From contig NZ_JABZEC010000002.1 in NCBI RefSeq assembly GCF_013385145.1, forward strand, positions 124,001 to 188,000: 64,000 nucleotides of DNA, written 5' to 3'. The position numbers and the translations under genes are program-made. Positions 26,820-35,846 of the stretch are shown here, one piece after another. The DNA is from Bombilactobacillus apium (GTDB lineage Bacteria > Bacillota > Bacilli > Lactobacillales > Lactobacillaceae). Positions within the stretch are counted from its first letter, which is position 1. Each line of letters opens with the position of its first letter. A model generated the notes under the pieces. That model searched no databases, was not told where the DNA came from, and worked only from the letters and a program-made list of their open reading frames with translations.

Positions 26820-27414
26820 TTTTTTCTACCTCCTCATGAGCCACAAGATACTTCCCTAAAATATCGGTTTCTAGATTTACCCAATCGCCGATTTTTAAAA
26901 TCCCCAAAACTGTTTCTTGGAGGGTATGGGGAATTAAACTGACCCCAAAAGTATTCTTAACGACGGTGGTGACGGTTAAACTAACTCCATCGAGAGCGAG
27001 AGATCCTTTTTCTACAATATAAGGCTTTTGTGGGGCGGGAAACTGGAAGCGCAAAGTAACGGCATTTTGTTCCACTTGTCTTTCCACTAACTGCACTGTC
27101 GTATCGACATGTCCTAAGACAAAGTGTCCGTCAAGACGCCCATTAGCAGCTAAAGCTAATTCCAAATCGACTTCTTGACCGACCTTTAAGCTGGCAAAAT
27201 TAGTCCGCCGCATCGTTTCCGGCATCATTTCGGTCCAAAATCCGCCCGCAAGCAAGTTCGTAATCGTTAGGCAAACTCCGTTAACTGCGATGCTCTCCCC
27301 GACTCGACTCTGATTATCAGCGGTCAAAGAGGTCGCAATTTCTAGACGTGCGGTCTCTTCTGCTCGTTGCAAAGTAACTACTTTACCCTTAGCTTGAATA
27401 ATTCCGGTAAACAT
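26809..27414 (-). CDS. ribE: Riboflavin synthase, alpha chain
   Basis: A 201-residue protein with two lumazine-binding repeats: MFTGIIQAKGKV at the start with NGVCLTI near 48, and a second copy from about residue 97 (GHFVLGHVDTTVQL, then LDGVSLTV). It converts two lumazines to riboflavin and the pyrimidine. The start is taken at the universally conserved MFTGI rather than the in-frame upstream ATG at 27429. It lies 2 nt from the ribD stop. Confidence 0.97.
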   Translation of the reverse strand: MFTGIIQAKGKVVTLQRAEETARLEIATSLTADNQSRVGESIAVNGVCLTITNLLAGGFWTEMMPETMRRTNFASLKVGQEVDLELALAANGRLDGHFVLGHVDTTVQLVERQVEQNAVTLRFQFPAPQKPYIVEKGSLALDGVSLTVTTVVKNTFGVSLIPHTLQETVLGILKIGDWVNLETDILGKYLVAHEEVEKNEK

Positions 27415-27416
27415 TC

Positions 27417-28472
27417 CTAACGCCTCCAATATTCCAATTTCAAATCATCGCCCAAGACTTGCTGGGTCTGTAACTGATATTTCAAGGCTTGCGGCGCAGC
27501 AATTCCCTGCGCAATCGGCAAAGCGCTGCCCCCTAAAAGTAGCGGTGCCAAATAAAGCACGATTCGATCGACTAAACCCGCGGCCATAAAGTGGGCTTGA
27601 ACTTGGCTGCCACCTTCCACAAATAGAGATTGAATTCCTTGTTCTGCTAAAAACTGACTAATCCGGAGCGGATTCCATTGTGGATCGACAAAAATCTGCA
27701 CATTATCCGACCACGATCGTTGTGATGGTCGTCGACTCAAAAACCAAATTGGCGCCGCTGATTGAAATAATCGAGCTTGCCGAGAAATTTGATCCACATC
27801 CCGTACTAGGACCAGTCGGCGTGGGGGAAAATCCGTGGTCAATTTTCGGACCGTCAATTGCGGATCATCAACCTCTAAAGTTCTTTCGCCAACTAAAATG
27901 GCCTGCTGCTGAGCTCGTTCTTTTTGACTATCATTTTGAGTTTCTGGTCCTGTAAAATAGGTACGTTCATTTCCCGCGGCATTAATTTTTCCATCCAAGC
28001 TGGCAGCATATTTCAAAGTAATTAAGGGCCGCTTGTGCAAATAGAAAAAGTTATAAGCTCGATTTAACCCCCCACTTTGGTCTAAGACCCGGGTGGTAAT
28101 TCCAGCTGCTTGTAAAATGGCTAAGCCCTTCCCGGCCACTAAGGGATTGGGATCTAATTGACCAATTACCACTCGTGCCAAACCCACAGCTACTAACTTC
28201 CGAGCACAAGGTGGGGTTTTTCCCGTATGACTGCAAGGCTCCAAAGTGACATACATCGTCGCTCCTTGAGCCTGATCCAGATTTGTTAACTGGCTCAAGG
28301 CATCAATTTCGGCATGCGAATTTCCAAAATGATGATGATATCCTTGAGCAAGAATTTGACCGGATTTGACGATCACCACTCCCACTAAGGGATTAGTCCA
28401 AGTTTGTCCTTGACCTTGCCGGGCTTGTTGCCAAGCTAAATTCATAAAGTCTTTATCTTTGATCTTGCTCAC
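27417..28472 (-). CDS. ribD: Bifunctional diaminohydroxyphosphoribosylaminopyrimidine deaminase / reductase
   Basis: RibD of about 350 residues. The N-terminal deaminase has HAEIDAL and PCSHTGKTPPC (zinc His/Cys set); the C-terminal reductase starts near RPLITLKYAASLDGKI. The start is uncertain. A frame from ATG 28511 would begin inside the riboswitch terminator and is unlikely. GTG 28472, directly after the terminator T run, gives an N-terminus of usual length (VSKIKDKDFMNLAWQQA); ATG 28445 is the other option but lacks a ribosome site. First gene of the operon ribD-ribE-ribBA-ribH. Confidence 0.95.
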   Translation of the reverse strand: MSKIKDKDFMNLAWQQARQGQGQTWTNPLVGVVIVKSGQILAQGYHHHFGNSHAEIDALSQLTNLDQAQGATMYVTLEPCSHTGKTPPCARKLVAVGLARVVIGQLDPNPLVAGKGLAILQAAGITTRVLDQSGGLNRAYNFFYLHKRPLITLKYAASLDGKINAAGNERTYFTGPETQNDSQKERAQQQAILVGERTLEVDDPQLTVRKLTTDFPPRRLVLVRDVDQISRQARLFQSAAPIWFLSRRPSQRSWSDNVQIFVDPQWNPLRISQFLAEQGIQSLFVEGGSQVQAHFMAAGLVDRIVLYLAPLLLGGSALPIAQGIAAPQALKYQLQTQQVLGDDLKLEYWRR

Positions 28473-28476
28473 CTCA

Positions 28477-28507
28477 CAAAAAAAGACCCCGCAATAAACT
28501 TGCGAGG
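28477..28507 (-). terminator. Riboswitch-controlled terminator ahead of ribD
   Basis: Minus strand CCTCGCAA-GTTTA-TTGCGGGG followed by TCTTTTTTT. It lies between the FMN aptamer and ribD and is the expected off-state hairpin. Confidence 0.85.
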
Positions 28508-28585
28508 CCACTGATTGAAAGCCAAATAAGATCTCATCCGAGATATGCTAAAAAAGCATAGATGACGGTTTGAAATTTTATTGAT

Positions 28586-28712
28586 TCTTCTCCCATCCAG
28601 CCAGACTTTACTGTCGGTCCCAGACTCGCACTGGGTCCACCGCTAAACGCGGGTTATGGACTTCTGCTATTGCAGTCACCATCGGTCGGAAATTTCATCC
28701 TGCCTCGAAGAA
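28586..28712 (-). promoter_or_regulatory. FMN riboswitch (RFN element)
   Basis: The minus strand carries the conserved RFN core in order: GAGGCAGGATGAAATTTCCG, ACCGATGGTGA, AGTCCATAACCC, GCGGTGGACCCAGTGCGAG and TCTGGCTGGATGGGAGAAG. FMN binding favours the downstream terminator and shuts off the rib operon. Confidence 0.97.
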
Positions 28713-28733
28713 ATCTATTAAGTTAACGGTTCC

Positions 28734-28762
28734 ATTGTAGCACGCCTTTTTGAGGAAGACAA
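28734..28762 (-). promoter_or_regulatory. Sigma-A promoter of the riboflavin operon
   Basis: Minus strand TTGTCT (28762-28757), 17-nt spacer, TACAAT (28739-28734), placed about 20 nt before the riboswitch. Confidence 0.8.
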
Positions 28763-28953
28763 GTCTTCTCCGAGCCTAGACTTTTAGTAATAGATTGATT
28801 TTTAATTAGAGATAGAAGTCAATCTCAATAAGGAACTGGCGGCTTAAGCTTAACTTTTCTGAGAATAATAGTTCTTTATCTAAAGCTATATTACAATGAA
28901 TTCATAAACATTTGTGAAATAATCAACTTGTATACATACAATTGCTGCTTAAA

Positions 28954-29331
28954 ATAAAGCGGCGGAAATCATAAACTCTGGGATGAACACAATTATCATC
29001 GTCGTTGGCTTCGCTCTAGGTTGTACGATGGATTTCCCACAAATTTTTTTCAGCGACCTGTCTGGTATTTTACTGGGAGTTGTTGTTACCCTGGTCGGTG
29101 GTTTCTTTACAATTATTGCCAACTGCTTAACTGGTGGCTCCGAGGTAGCATTTCCAGTTGTGCGGGCGCAAATATGGCTACTCCCGCAGCTTTGGCAGCA
29201 GTTGATAGTCTCTGGCAACAACGGCAACTGCCCAAATCACCGCGGTCGTGATCTTAACTCCGATCTTGACTGCTTGGGTGGCGCGGCATAAACTCGGGCA
29301 GCAACAGCCAGCAACTAGCACTCCCCAATAA
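28954..29331 (+). pseudogene. kdgT: 2-keto-3-deoxygluconate permease (KdgT family), C-terminal remnant
   Basis: One frame reads NTIIIVVGFALGCTMDFPQI and then LSGILLGVVVTLVGGFFTII, which is KdgT-like. A frameshift near 29140 leads to SSCAGANMATPAALAAVDS, and another leads to the last segment (LTPILTAWVARHKLGQQQ) ending at 29331. Only the last 120 or so codons of a 310-320-residue transporter remain, with at least two frameshifts and no start signals. Confidence 0.7.
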
Positions 29332-29429
29332 GTCGAAGGTCAAAAAATTTTGCCCAACTAAAATAGAATTGTGATCAAAGTATTTTACTTTTTAACTAGC
29401 TCCCAGATCAAAAAAATAATTTCAGACCC

Positions 29430-29469
29430 AAAGATCTCCCCGAAAAAAAATAATTTCAGGGAGATCTTT
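29430..29469. terminator. Bidirectional terminator between the kdgT remnant and the C-S lyase gene
   Basis: AAAGATCTCCC / GGGAGATCTTT 11-bp stem with T-rich flanks on both strands. Confidence 0.7.
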
Positions 29470-29498
29470 ATTTATTACCTTTGATTTTTAAAGCATAT

Positions 29499-30662
29499 TT
29501 ATTTAGCTTGGTAGGTCGAAATACCTTGTCGTAAACGCTGGAGGCCGTCAGCTAACATCTCAGGTGGACAAGCAAAGTTTAAGCGAAGAAAATGCTTGCC
29601 ATTGCCTCGATAAACCGTGCCGGCGTTCAAAATCAGCCCAGTTTCCGTACGCAAATGGGTGGCTAAGTCAGTCGCTGAAGAAGTCAGAACTTGCACGTCC
29701 AGCCAGAGTAAATAAGTTGCCCGACTAGAAACTACCCTAATAGTTGGTAGTTCTTGTTTGATGAATTCAATCGCCTGAGTATAATTAGCCCGTAATTGTT
29801 GTTTTAATTCCGCCAACCAATTTTGTCCTTGACTGTAAGCGGCGATGGTCCCCGGTAAGGCTAAAAGATTGGGTTCCGCCACTTCGGCTAGATTAAGTCC
29901 TTGCTCAACTCGAGCGCGTAAATCAGGATCGGGAACTATCACTGTGGCTGCATGTAAAGCCGCCAAGTTGAAGGTCTTGCTGGGAGAAACGAGCGTAATT
30001 GTCGACCGCCGCAATTTTTCGGGAAGTGAAAAAGTCGGTGTATAGTCTGGCCCCGCCCAAACCAAATCCCCATGAATTTCATCGGCCACTAAGATAACTT
30101 GGTTATCTTGACACAATTGTGCAATTTTTTGAATTTCAATCGAGGTCCAGACTTTTCCCACGGGGTTATGGGGATTACAAAGAATCATCATTGTTGTCAA
30201 GGGGTCAGCTAACTTGGTCGCCAAATCAGCCCAGTCGATTTGATACTCACCAGCTTGATAATACAGTTCATTGACAACCGACCGGCGACCATTATTTTCA
30301 ATTGAATGATAAAAAATATTATAAACTGGGGCTTGAACTAAGATTTGATCTCCGGCCTGCGTTAGATGACGCACGATCGCTGACAGAGCCGGAATTACCC
30401 CCGTCGCGAATAAAAACCAGTCGATTTGGGGACGAGATTGATGTTCTCGAGTATACCACTCAGCAACCGCTTGAAAGTAATCTTGATGGGGAGTTTCATA
30501 GCCAAAAGCACCCAATTCCAATTTCTTCTGCAAAGCGGCAATAATTTCCGGAGCGGTAAAGAAATCCATATCGGCAATCCAAAGCGGTAATTCTCCCGGT
30601 TTAATATCCCATTTCACGGAATCGGTTTGCCAACGGGCGGGTGCTTTTTGAAAATCATACAT
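29499..30662 (-). CDS. patB: MalY/PatB-family PLP-dependent cystathionine beta-lyase
   Basis: A 387-residue class I/II aminotransferase-fold protein. It opens with the MalY/PatB signature (DSVKWDIKPGELPLWIADMD), has NPHNPVGKVWT at about 163-173, DEIHGDL near 194-200 and the PLP lysine K229 in SPSKTFN. It cleaves C-S bonds of cystathionine or cysteine conjugates to give thiols, pyruvate and ammonia. In lactobacilli such enzymes release volatile sulfur compounds and support methionine metabolism. It directly follows the DUF3737 gene without a gap. Confidence 0.92.
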   Translation of the reverse strand: MYDFQKAPARWQTDSVKWDIKPGELPLWIADMDFFTAPEIIAALQKKLELGAFGYETPHQDYFQAVAEWYTREHQSRPQIDWFLFATGVIPALSAIVRHLTQAGDQILVQAPVYNIFYHSIENNGRRSVVNELYYQAGEYQIDWADLATKLADPLTTMMILCNPHNPVGKVWTSIEIQKIAQLCQDNQVILVADEIHGDLVWAGPDYTPTFSLPEKLRRSTITLVSPSKTFNLAALHAATVIVPDPDLRARVEQGLNLAEVAEPNLLALPGTIAAYSQGQNWLAELKQQLRANYTQAIEFIKQELPTIRVVSSRATYLLWLDVQVLTSSATDLATHLRTETGLILNAGTVYRGNGKHFLRLNFACPPEMLADGLQRLRQGISTYQAK

Positions 30663-31528
30663 TATTGCTTTCTCCTCTCAGCAATGGGCGTCTTCGTGGT
30701 AATCCGAGTTTGTTGGGGATCGACCTTCGTTGCATCTAAAATCAAAGTTTTGATTCCGGTAGCTTCGATAAAACCACTCGTTGGATTTTTAACACTCTCA
30801 ATCGTAGTCGTAACCTCAGCAGCCAAATTCGTACAGTATTCAAAGGCCAAGGTCGTCTTCAGGAGCCGACAATTTTTCAAGGTTACTTGATCGCTATAAC
30901 ATAAGCCTTGATCACTGATGATTGTACAATTAACTAAAGTTAAGTTCTTCGTATTCCAAGCTAAATATTCTCCATTGAGCGTTGAATCGTAGATGGTTAC
31001 ATTTTGACAATTCCAAAAGGCATCTTTAGAAACAAAAGTTGAGTGATGAACTTCGACATTTTGGGAGCCATCAAAACAGTAATTGCCGACTAAACTAACA
31101 TGATCTAGATAAATATTTTGGCTATCTTTGCCAAAGTAATCCCCTTTAACTTCGACATCTTCTAGCCGAAGATGATTACAAGTCCAAAAAGTTTCGGTCG
31201 CGTCCGCGAAATAAACTCTTTTTAAGCGCACATCTTGACAGCGCCGGAACAATTTAGGTGCTTGCAGCGTACAATCTTCCATCTGCAAATCTTGGGTATA
31301 CCAAATTCCTGAACGAGCCATTGTTTCAAAAATCGTTTGCGATACTTTAATATGTTGACTATACCACAACGGGTATTTCCATTGAAAAATTGAGTTCTCC
31401 AATTCAATTTGGCGACTTTCTTTCAGGGGGGATTCCCCGGGGCCAAAAATCGTACTCACAATTTTCATTTTTTCTTGTGCAAAAAGAGAACGTTCACCTT
31501 CATAATAGGCATCTTTAACGGTTGTCAT
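30662..31528 (-). CDS. DUF3737 right-handed beta-helix protein
   Basis: A 288-residue protein of the DUF3737 family. It begins TTVKDAYYEGERSLFAQEKM, then FGPGESPLKESRQIELENS. A run of about nine 20-22-residue coils follows (such as CQDVRLKRVYFADATETFWT and CQNVTIYDSTLNGEYLAWNT), predicting a parallel beta-helix. It is cytosolic, with no signal peptide. The biochemical function is unknown. In Firmicutes it is often next to a LysR regulator and an aminotransferase-like gene, exactly as here. Confidence 0.85.
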   Translation of the reverse strand: MTTVKDAYYEGERSLFAQEKMKIVSTIFGPGESPLKESRQIELENSIFQWKYPLWYSQHIKVSQTIFETMARSGIWYTQDLQMEDCTLQAPKLFRRCQDVRLKRVYFADATETFWTCNHLRLEDVEVKGDYFGKDSQNIYLDHVSLVGNYCFDGSQNVEVHHSTFVSKDAFWNCQNVTIYDSTLNGEYLAWNTKNLTLVNCTIISDQGLCYSDQVTLKNCRLLKTTLAFEYCTNLAAEVTTTIESVKNPTSGFIEATGIKTLILDATKVDPQQTRITTKTPIAERRKQ

Positions 31529-31610
31529 TTTTTATCCTTCTTCAAGAGAATCACATTTGCAAGTTCAACTGCGTGCTATACTAGTAATAAATTAAAGGGA
31601 GGTCGAAAGA

Positions 31611-32513
31611 TTGGAAATTAGAGTTCTACGGTATTTTTTAGCAGTAGTCAACGAACGTAATATTTCTCATGCGGCCCAAAAACTGCACATCTCTCAACCA
31701 ACCATTTCCCGACAAATTCAGGATTTGGAAGCTGAATTGGGAGTTCAACTTTTTCAAAGAGGGCATCGCCGGTTAAGTCTAACCCCGGCTGGCAATTACT
31801 TTGCCGATCAAGCCCGCCAAATCGTCGCCTTAGCCGATAAAACCCTCAATAATATTCAACCAAGTACCACTTTACAAGGTGAGGTGCTGATTGGCTGCGC
31901 CGAAGCACCAATGATTGTGACCATTGCCCAAGCGACCAAGCAACTCCAAAAACAGGCGCCCCAAATCCGGGTCAATTTACATAGTAGTGACGCCAATGAA
32001 GTTCACCAGCAGCTCCAAAACGGGGTGCTGGATTTTGGTGTGGTGATGGAACCAACTGCTAAAACTGATTACCATTTTCTCAGCTTACCGGGGACCACCA
32101 GCTGGGGAGTCTTGGTTCGCCGCGATTCTCCTTTAGCCAAGAAGGCTACCATCAAGGCCCCCGACCTCCGAAATGAGCCGGTGATTTTGCCACAACAGCT
32201 AGGCAATCGAGATCTCTTGGCTGATTGGCTGGGGAGTAATGATTCCCAACCCAAGGTGGTCGCCAGTTACAATTTAATCTACAACGCTTCGTTACTGGCT
32301 TTAAATCGGGTCGGGGTGGTTGTCGGTCTCAATGGGATTATCAATCCCACAAATACAGAACTGACTTTTATTCCCTTATCTCCTCGTCTAGAAGCCCATT
32401 CCAGCTTAATTTGGTCACGAATCCAACCGTTATCGCCCGCCGCGCAAGCATTTTTGAAAAGTATCCAAACCTTCTTACCCCAAAGCACAGCTTCTTTTTC
32501 ACCCCCAGTCTAA
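31611..32513 (+). CDS. LysR-family transcriptional regulator
   Basis: A 300-residue LysR protein. The N-terminal HTH is MEIRVLRYFLAVVNERNISH, then AAQKLHISQPTISRQIQDLE (about 1-60), followed by a periplasmic-binding-like effector domain (about 90-295). The start is TTG at 31611 with GGGAGG 8 nt upstream. It is divergent from the DUF3737-patB pair with an 82-bp gap, which suggests that it controls those genes. A TATACT (near 31577) could be its -10 box. Effector unknown. Confidence 0.9.
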   Translation: MEIRVLRYFLAVVNERNISHAAQKLHISQPTISRQIQDLEAELGVQLFQRGHRRLSLTPAGNYFADQARQIVALADKTLNNIQPSTTLQGEVLIGCAEAPMIVTIAQATKQLQKQAPQIRVNLHSSDANEVHQQLQNGVLDFGVVMEPTAKTDYHFLSLPGTTSWGVLVRRDSPLAKKATIKAPDLRNEPVILPQQLGNRDLLADWLGSNDSQPKVVASYNLIYNASLLALNRVGVVVGLNGIINPTNTELTFIPLSPRLEAHSSLIWSRIQPLSPAAQAFLKSIQTFLPQSTASFSPPV

Positions 32514-32516
32514 ATC

Positions 32517-33119
32517 TCAATCAAGCCAACTGGCGCTTAGTTGGGCCATTTCCCACTCTGATAAGCAAAAATTATTATTGGTTAGAGTTAAGGCAGCGGC
32601 CAATTCTAGCTGAGCAGAAACGGGCAATTTTCCCCCTTGAAAATCAATTTGATTAACCGCTGGAACTGCAGGAAAGGACTCCAAAAACTCCAGAAAATGT
32701 CGGGTCGGTACATTAATGACCCCTAGAGCCCGAATTTGTCCGACCTGATAAAGATCACATAAGATCTGCCAATTTTTGCTTTCCCCACCCCGTGGCAATT
32801 GAACTAGGCACAAATATAGATGGAAAGTCTGTAAATCGTCTAAAATCTGGCAAAAAGTAGTCTGGATTTCCCGATAACTTAAATCAGCGATTGTCACTTG
32901 CGCTGCTAAGAAAAGATCGGCGCGATTGATGCCACTTTCTTGGCTAGCTTGACCAATTGCCGTAGTCTTGGCCCTTTCTTTCGTTGTCAAGACCAAACGA
33001 TAACCGGCCGCCAAAGTCCTCGTCACCAATTTTGTCCAGTCTACTTCGGCCCTCGTCGATCGAAGATCGATTCCTAATTAAATAATGGTGCTCCCATTAT
33101 TTAACTGTAGCTGCATCAT
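32517..33119 (-). pseudogene. Aldo/keto reductase, truncated and interrupted
   Basis: From ATG 33119/33116 the frame reads MQLQLNNGSTII and meets TAA where the family has a P-x-L-G-x-G motif. The same frame then continues LGIDLRSTRAEVDW and RTLAAGYR. The catalytic stretch normally DTAxxY is replaced by LVLTTKERA, so Asp and Tyr are missing. Further conserved blocks are present (QIRALGVINV). The C-terminal cofactor-binding third (IPKS/RxxxN region) is missing. About 200 codons remain instead of about 275. Clearly non-functional as a reductase. Confidence 0.8.
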
Positions 33120-33122
33120 TTT

Positions 33123-33668
33123 TTACCTATCATTTAATTGATCATCTTGAAGATAACGGGCATAAGCTTGGGCCGTTTCTGCCAAACGAGCTTCAGAAAA
33201 ATCGGCCAGAACGCCCGGAACTACAAACGGAGTTTGAAATCGGGTCCCAATCAGATCACTCGTTGCTTTAAAGGGAGCCAGCAATTCATCGATTGTATAG
33301 TGGAATTCACCGCCTAAATGATATTTGGCAGCGGGAGCACCCACCGTAATTGCCAAGAGTAATTCTTTTCCTTGTAAAGCGATTCCCTCGTGTCCGTAGG
33401 CCCAGCCATGGGTTAAAACCTGATCTTCCCATTGCTTCAATAAACTAGGTGAACTATACCAGTAAAAAGGAAACTGCCAGACGATTCGTTCACTAGCCGC
33501 CAACAATTTCTGTTCTTGGGCGACATCGATCTGTCCCTCAGGGTATTGAGCATATTCATCCCGAATCACTAATTGGGGATTATTTTGGTGGATTAATTCC
33601 TCTTGAAAACGCCGATTAACCCGTGATTGTTCTAAATGGGGATGAAAAATTAAAACTGCGGTTTGCAT
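33123..33668 (-). CDS. NAD(P)H-dependent oxidoreductase, flavodoxin-like fold
   Basis: A 181-residue Flavodoxin_2 protein. It starts MQTAVLIFHPHLEQSRVNRR and has IVWQFPFYWYSSPSLLKQWE, then DQVLTHGWAYG, around residues 68-98, as in KefF/MdaB-like quinone reductases. ATG 33668 is preceded by GAAGGAGG. It lies 3 nt upstream of the aldo/keto reductase remnant in the same orientation, so both were probably one operon. Paralogous to the gene at 16458-17027. Confidence 0.9.
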   Translation of the reverse strand: MQTAVLIFHPHLEQSRVNRRFQEELIHQNNPQLVIRDEYAQYPEGQIDVAQEQKLLAASERIVWQFPFYWYSSPSLLKQWEDQVLTHGWAYGHEGIALQGKELLLAITVGAPAAKYHLGGEFHYTIDELLAPFKATSDLIGTRFQTPFVVPGVLADFSEARLAETAQAYARYLQDDQLNDR

Positions 33669-33707
33669 TATAAAAACCTCCTTCAAAAAACTTTGCGGCC
33701 TCTGCAA

Positions 33708-34136
33708 TCTTGGTTATCCAGAGCATAGGCCTTCAGGCTAACGGGAAGTCAAGGAAGAGATGACCAAAACTTATTTCTATCAGTCAGCCTATTCAGCTAA
33801 GATCGCTCTCGCTTGCTAGTTTCCCAAGTTCTAACAAAACAGCTGCCAACCGCCGAGCTCAATTTCGACAAACAGCAGCTTGTAATGCCAAGCTAGCAAA
33901 GTCGGCCAGTCTCACAGTGAAAGAGTGGATCACTTGCTAAACTTCCTTGACATAATAAATCTGATGTAAAGATCCGCAAAAAACCCTGGAAAACAAAAAA
34001 ATTTTATTTGTTGCTTTAGCTCTTTAAGTTCATTGTAAGGAGCTTATTTTTTTATGTAAAATACTTATTTTTAATGGAAAAGTATACAGATTTAGAATAG
34101 GAGGCGGATGAGAAGCAACTAGTTTAACTAGCCGAC
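33708..34136. other. Intergenic region, no gene seen
   Basis: About 430 bp without a recognisable gene, RNA or repeat. It separates the reductase gene from the terminator of the ABC importer operon. Confidence 0.4.
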
Positions 34137-34165
34137 AAAAAAAGCCTTCCTCGAGGAAGACCCGG
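34137..34165 (-). terminator. Terminator of the TrpXYZ-like operon
   Basis: Minus strand GTCTTCCTCGAGGAAGGC hairpin followed by seven Ts, 28 nt past the ATPase stop. Confidence 0.8.
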
Positions 34166-34192
34166 TAACTTCATGATTATTTAACCTTGGCT

Positions 34193-34954
34193 TTAAGCAA
34201 AATACTGAACCAATTCTTCTCGACGCAATTTTTGCTTAGCTTCTCCTTGTAAATCAGCGATAATTTGGCCATCTTTCAAGACCAATAGGCGATTACCATA
34301 CTGTAAGGCATCGTCAATTTGATGGGTAATCATCAGCGCGGTTAAATGCTCTTTTTGAATCCGTTCATTTGTGGTCTGCATCAGTTGCGCACTAGTTTTG
34401 GGATCTAAAGCTGCCGTATGTTCATCCAAAAGTAAGATATCTGGTCGCTTGAGCGTGGCCATGAGAAAACTCAAGGCTTGGCGTTGGCCCCCTGATAATT
34501 CTTCGGTAGGAGTTAACAAGCGCTCTTCTAAGCCATTGTGCATTACCGCGGTCAGTTGGGCGAATTCTGCCAAGCGTGATTTTAAATGGCGCGGTTTCAA
34601 GAAGCGGTGTTGGCCCCGTTTTTCGGCCAAGAGTAAGTTTTCGGCCACAGTCATCCGCGGCGCTGTCCCCAGCTTGGGATCTTGAAAAACTCGACTCAAG
34701 AAATGGGTCCGTTGTTCTTCACTCATGCGGGTAATATCTTGACCATTATGTTTAAGATGACCAGCATCGACCCGGAGATTTCCCGCCAAAACATTGAAGA
34801 GGGTTGATTTTCCGGCGCCGTTGGTTCCGACAACGGTGATAAAGTCTCCGGCCTGAATGGTTAAGTCTAAGTTTTTCAAAATTTGCGTTTCTTGGGCGGT
34901 TCCCCGATTTACCAAGGTACTAACTTCTTCTAATTTTAAAATTGCTTCAGTCAT
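34193..34954 (-). CDS. trpZ: ABC importer ATPase, TrpZ-like
   Basis: A 253-residue ATPase. Walker A is VVGTNGAGKST (about 41-51), the signature is ELSGGQRQALSFLMATL (about 153-169), and Walker B is ILLLDEHTAALD (about 174-185) with an unusual His after the catalytic Glu (DEH for DEP). The H-loop is ALMITHQ. It energises uptake with the permease and binding protein upstream and overlaps the permease gene by 8 nt. Substrate assignment to tryptophan or a related compound rests on gene order and on the Trp-codon leader of the operon. Confidence 0.8.
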   Translation of the reverse strand: MTEAILKLEEVSTLVNRGTAQETQILKNLDLTIQAGDFITVVGTNGAGKSTLFNVLAGNLRVDAGHLKHNGQDITRMSEEQRTHFLSRVFQDPKLGTAPRMTVAENLLLAEKRGQHRFLKPRHLKSRLAEFAQLTAVMHNGLEERLLTPTEELSGGQRQALSFLMATLKRPDILLLDEHTAALDPKTSAQLMQTTNERIQKEHLTALMITHQIDDALQYGNRLLVLKDGQIIADLQGEAKQKLRREELVQYFA

Positions 34955-35846
34955 GTTTCTTTCCTCCTGCCAACAGTGGTTTGCGCAAATGAACGTATTT
35001 TTCTAATTGCGGCAACATAATACATAATGCTAAGACAAAGGCCGAAATTAAGTTCAAGTCATTAGGGCTGAAGCCTAACTGGAGGACAGCCATAATGATT
35101 AAACGATAAATGATACTTCCTAAAGTTACCGCGACTAGCCGTTGACTCAAGGTCAATTCGCCAAAGGCCACCTCGCCGATAATGATTGAAGCCAAGGCAA
35201 TAACGATGGTCCCAATTCCCATATTGATATCGGCATAACCGTTACTTTGAGCTACTAAAGCACCGCATAAGCCCACCAGACCGTTGGACAAAACGAGACC
35301 GACAATCACAATTAGATCAGTTTTAATTCCCAAAGATTTAGCCATTTTCGGATTATCACCGGTAGCAATGAAACTTTGACCATAGTCCGTATTGAGGAAA
35401 AAGATTAAGGCAATTGTTACTAGAGCAATGACGACCATTCCCAAAGTTACAGCATCAAAGTACTGACCTAAAAATTGAAAAACGGGATGTTTAAAGAGGG
35501 TCGGCTGTCCTAAAAGAGAAATATTCGATTTTCCCATGATCCGCAAGTTAATTGAATAAGCCGCCGTCATGGTTAAAATTCCGGCTAACAAACTAGGAAT
35601 TTTTCCTTTGGTACACAACAAGCCCGTAACTAAACCAGCCAACATTCCACTCCCGCAAGCAGCTAGAGAAGCCAACAAGGGCGACACCCCATGAGTGATT
35701 AAGACAACTGCGGTTGCTGCTCCCATCGGGAAAGTTCCTTCAACAGTCATATCTGCAAAATTTAAAATTCGGAAAGTTAGATATAAACCTAATCCGAGTA
35801 AAGCCCATAAGAGTCCTTGTCCAATAGCGGAGACGATTAAATTCAT
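34947..35846 (-). CDS. trpY: ABC importer permease, TrpY-like
   Basis: A 299-residue permease of the branched-chain amino acid/ribose type (BPD_transp_2) with eight to nine membrane segments. Conserved blocks are YLTFRILNFADMTVEGTFPM near the N-terminus, TDYGQSFIATGDNPKMAKSL (EAA-like coupling region, about 150-170) and GIGTIVIALASIIIGE. It overlaps the binding-protein gene by 4 nt (ATGA). The family partner of PF04392-type binding proteins, as in the streptococcal TrpXYZ system. Confidence 0.8.
   Translation of the reverse strand: MNLIVSAIGQGLLWALLGLGLYLTFRILNFADMTVEGTFPMGAATAVVLITHGVSPLLASLAACGSGMLAGLVTGLLCTKGKIPSLLAGILTMTAAYSINLRIMGKSNISLLGQPTLFKHPVFQFLGQYFDAVTLGMVVIALVTIALIFFLNTDYGQSFIATGDNPKMAKSLGIKTDLIVIVGLVLSNGLVGLCGALVAQSNGYADINMGIGTIVIALASIIIGEVAFGELTLSQRLVAVTLGSIIYRLIIMAVLQLGFSPNDLNLISAFVLALCIMLPQLEKYVHLRKPLLAGGKKHD

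Noticed and set aside
28445-28511. Longer RibD starting at ATG 28511
   Set aside because: That ATG and the following codons lie within the riboswitch terminator stem and T run.
33708-34136. Small RNA or gene in the gap before the ABC operon terminator
   Set aside because: No stem-loop with T run, ribosome site or protein-like frame was found.
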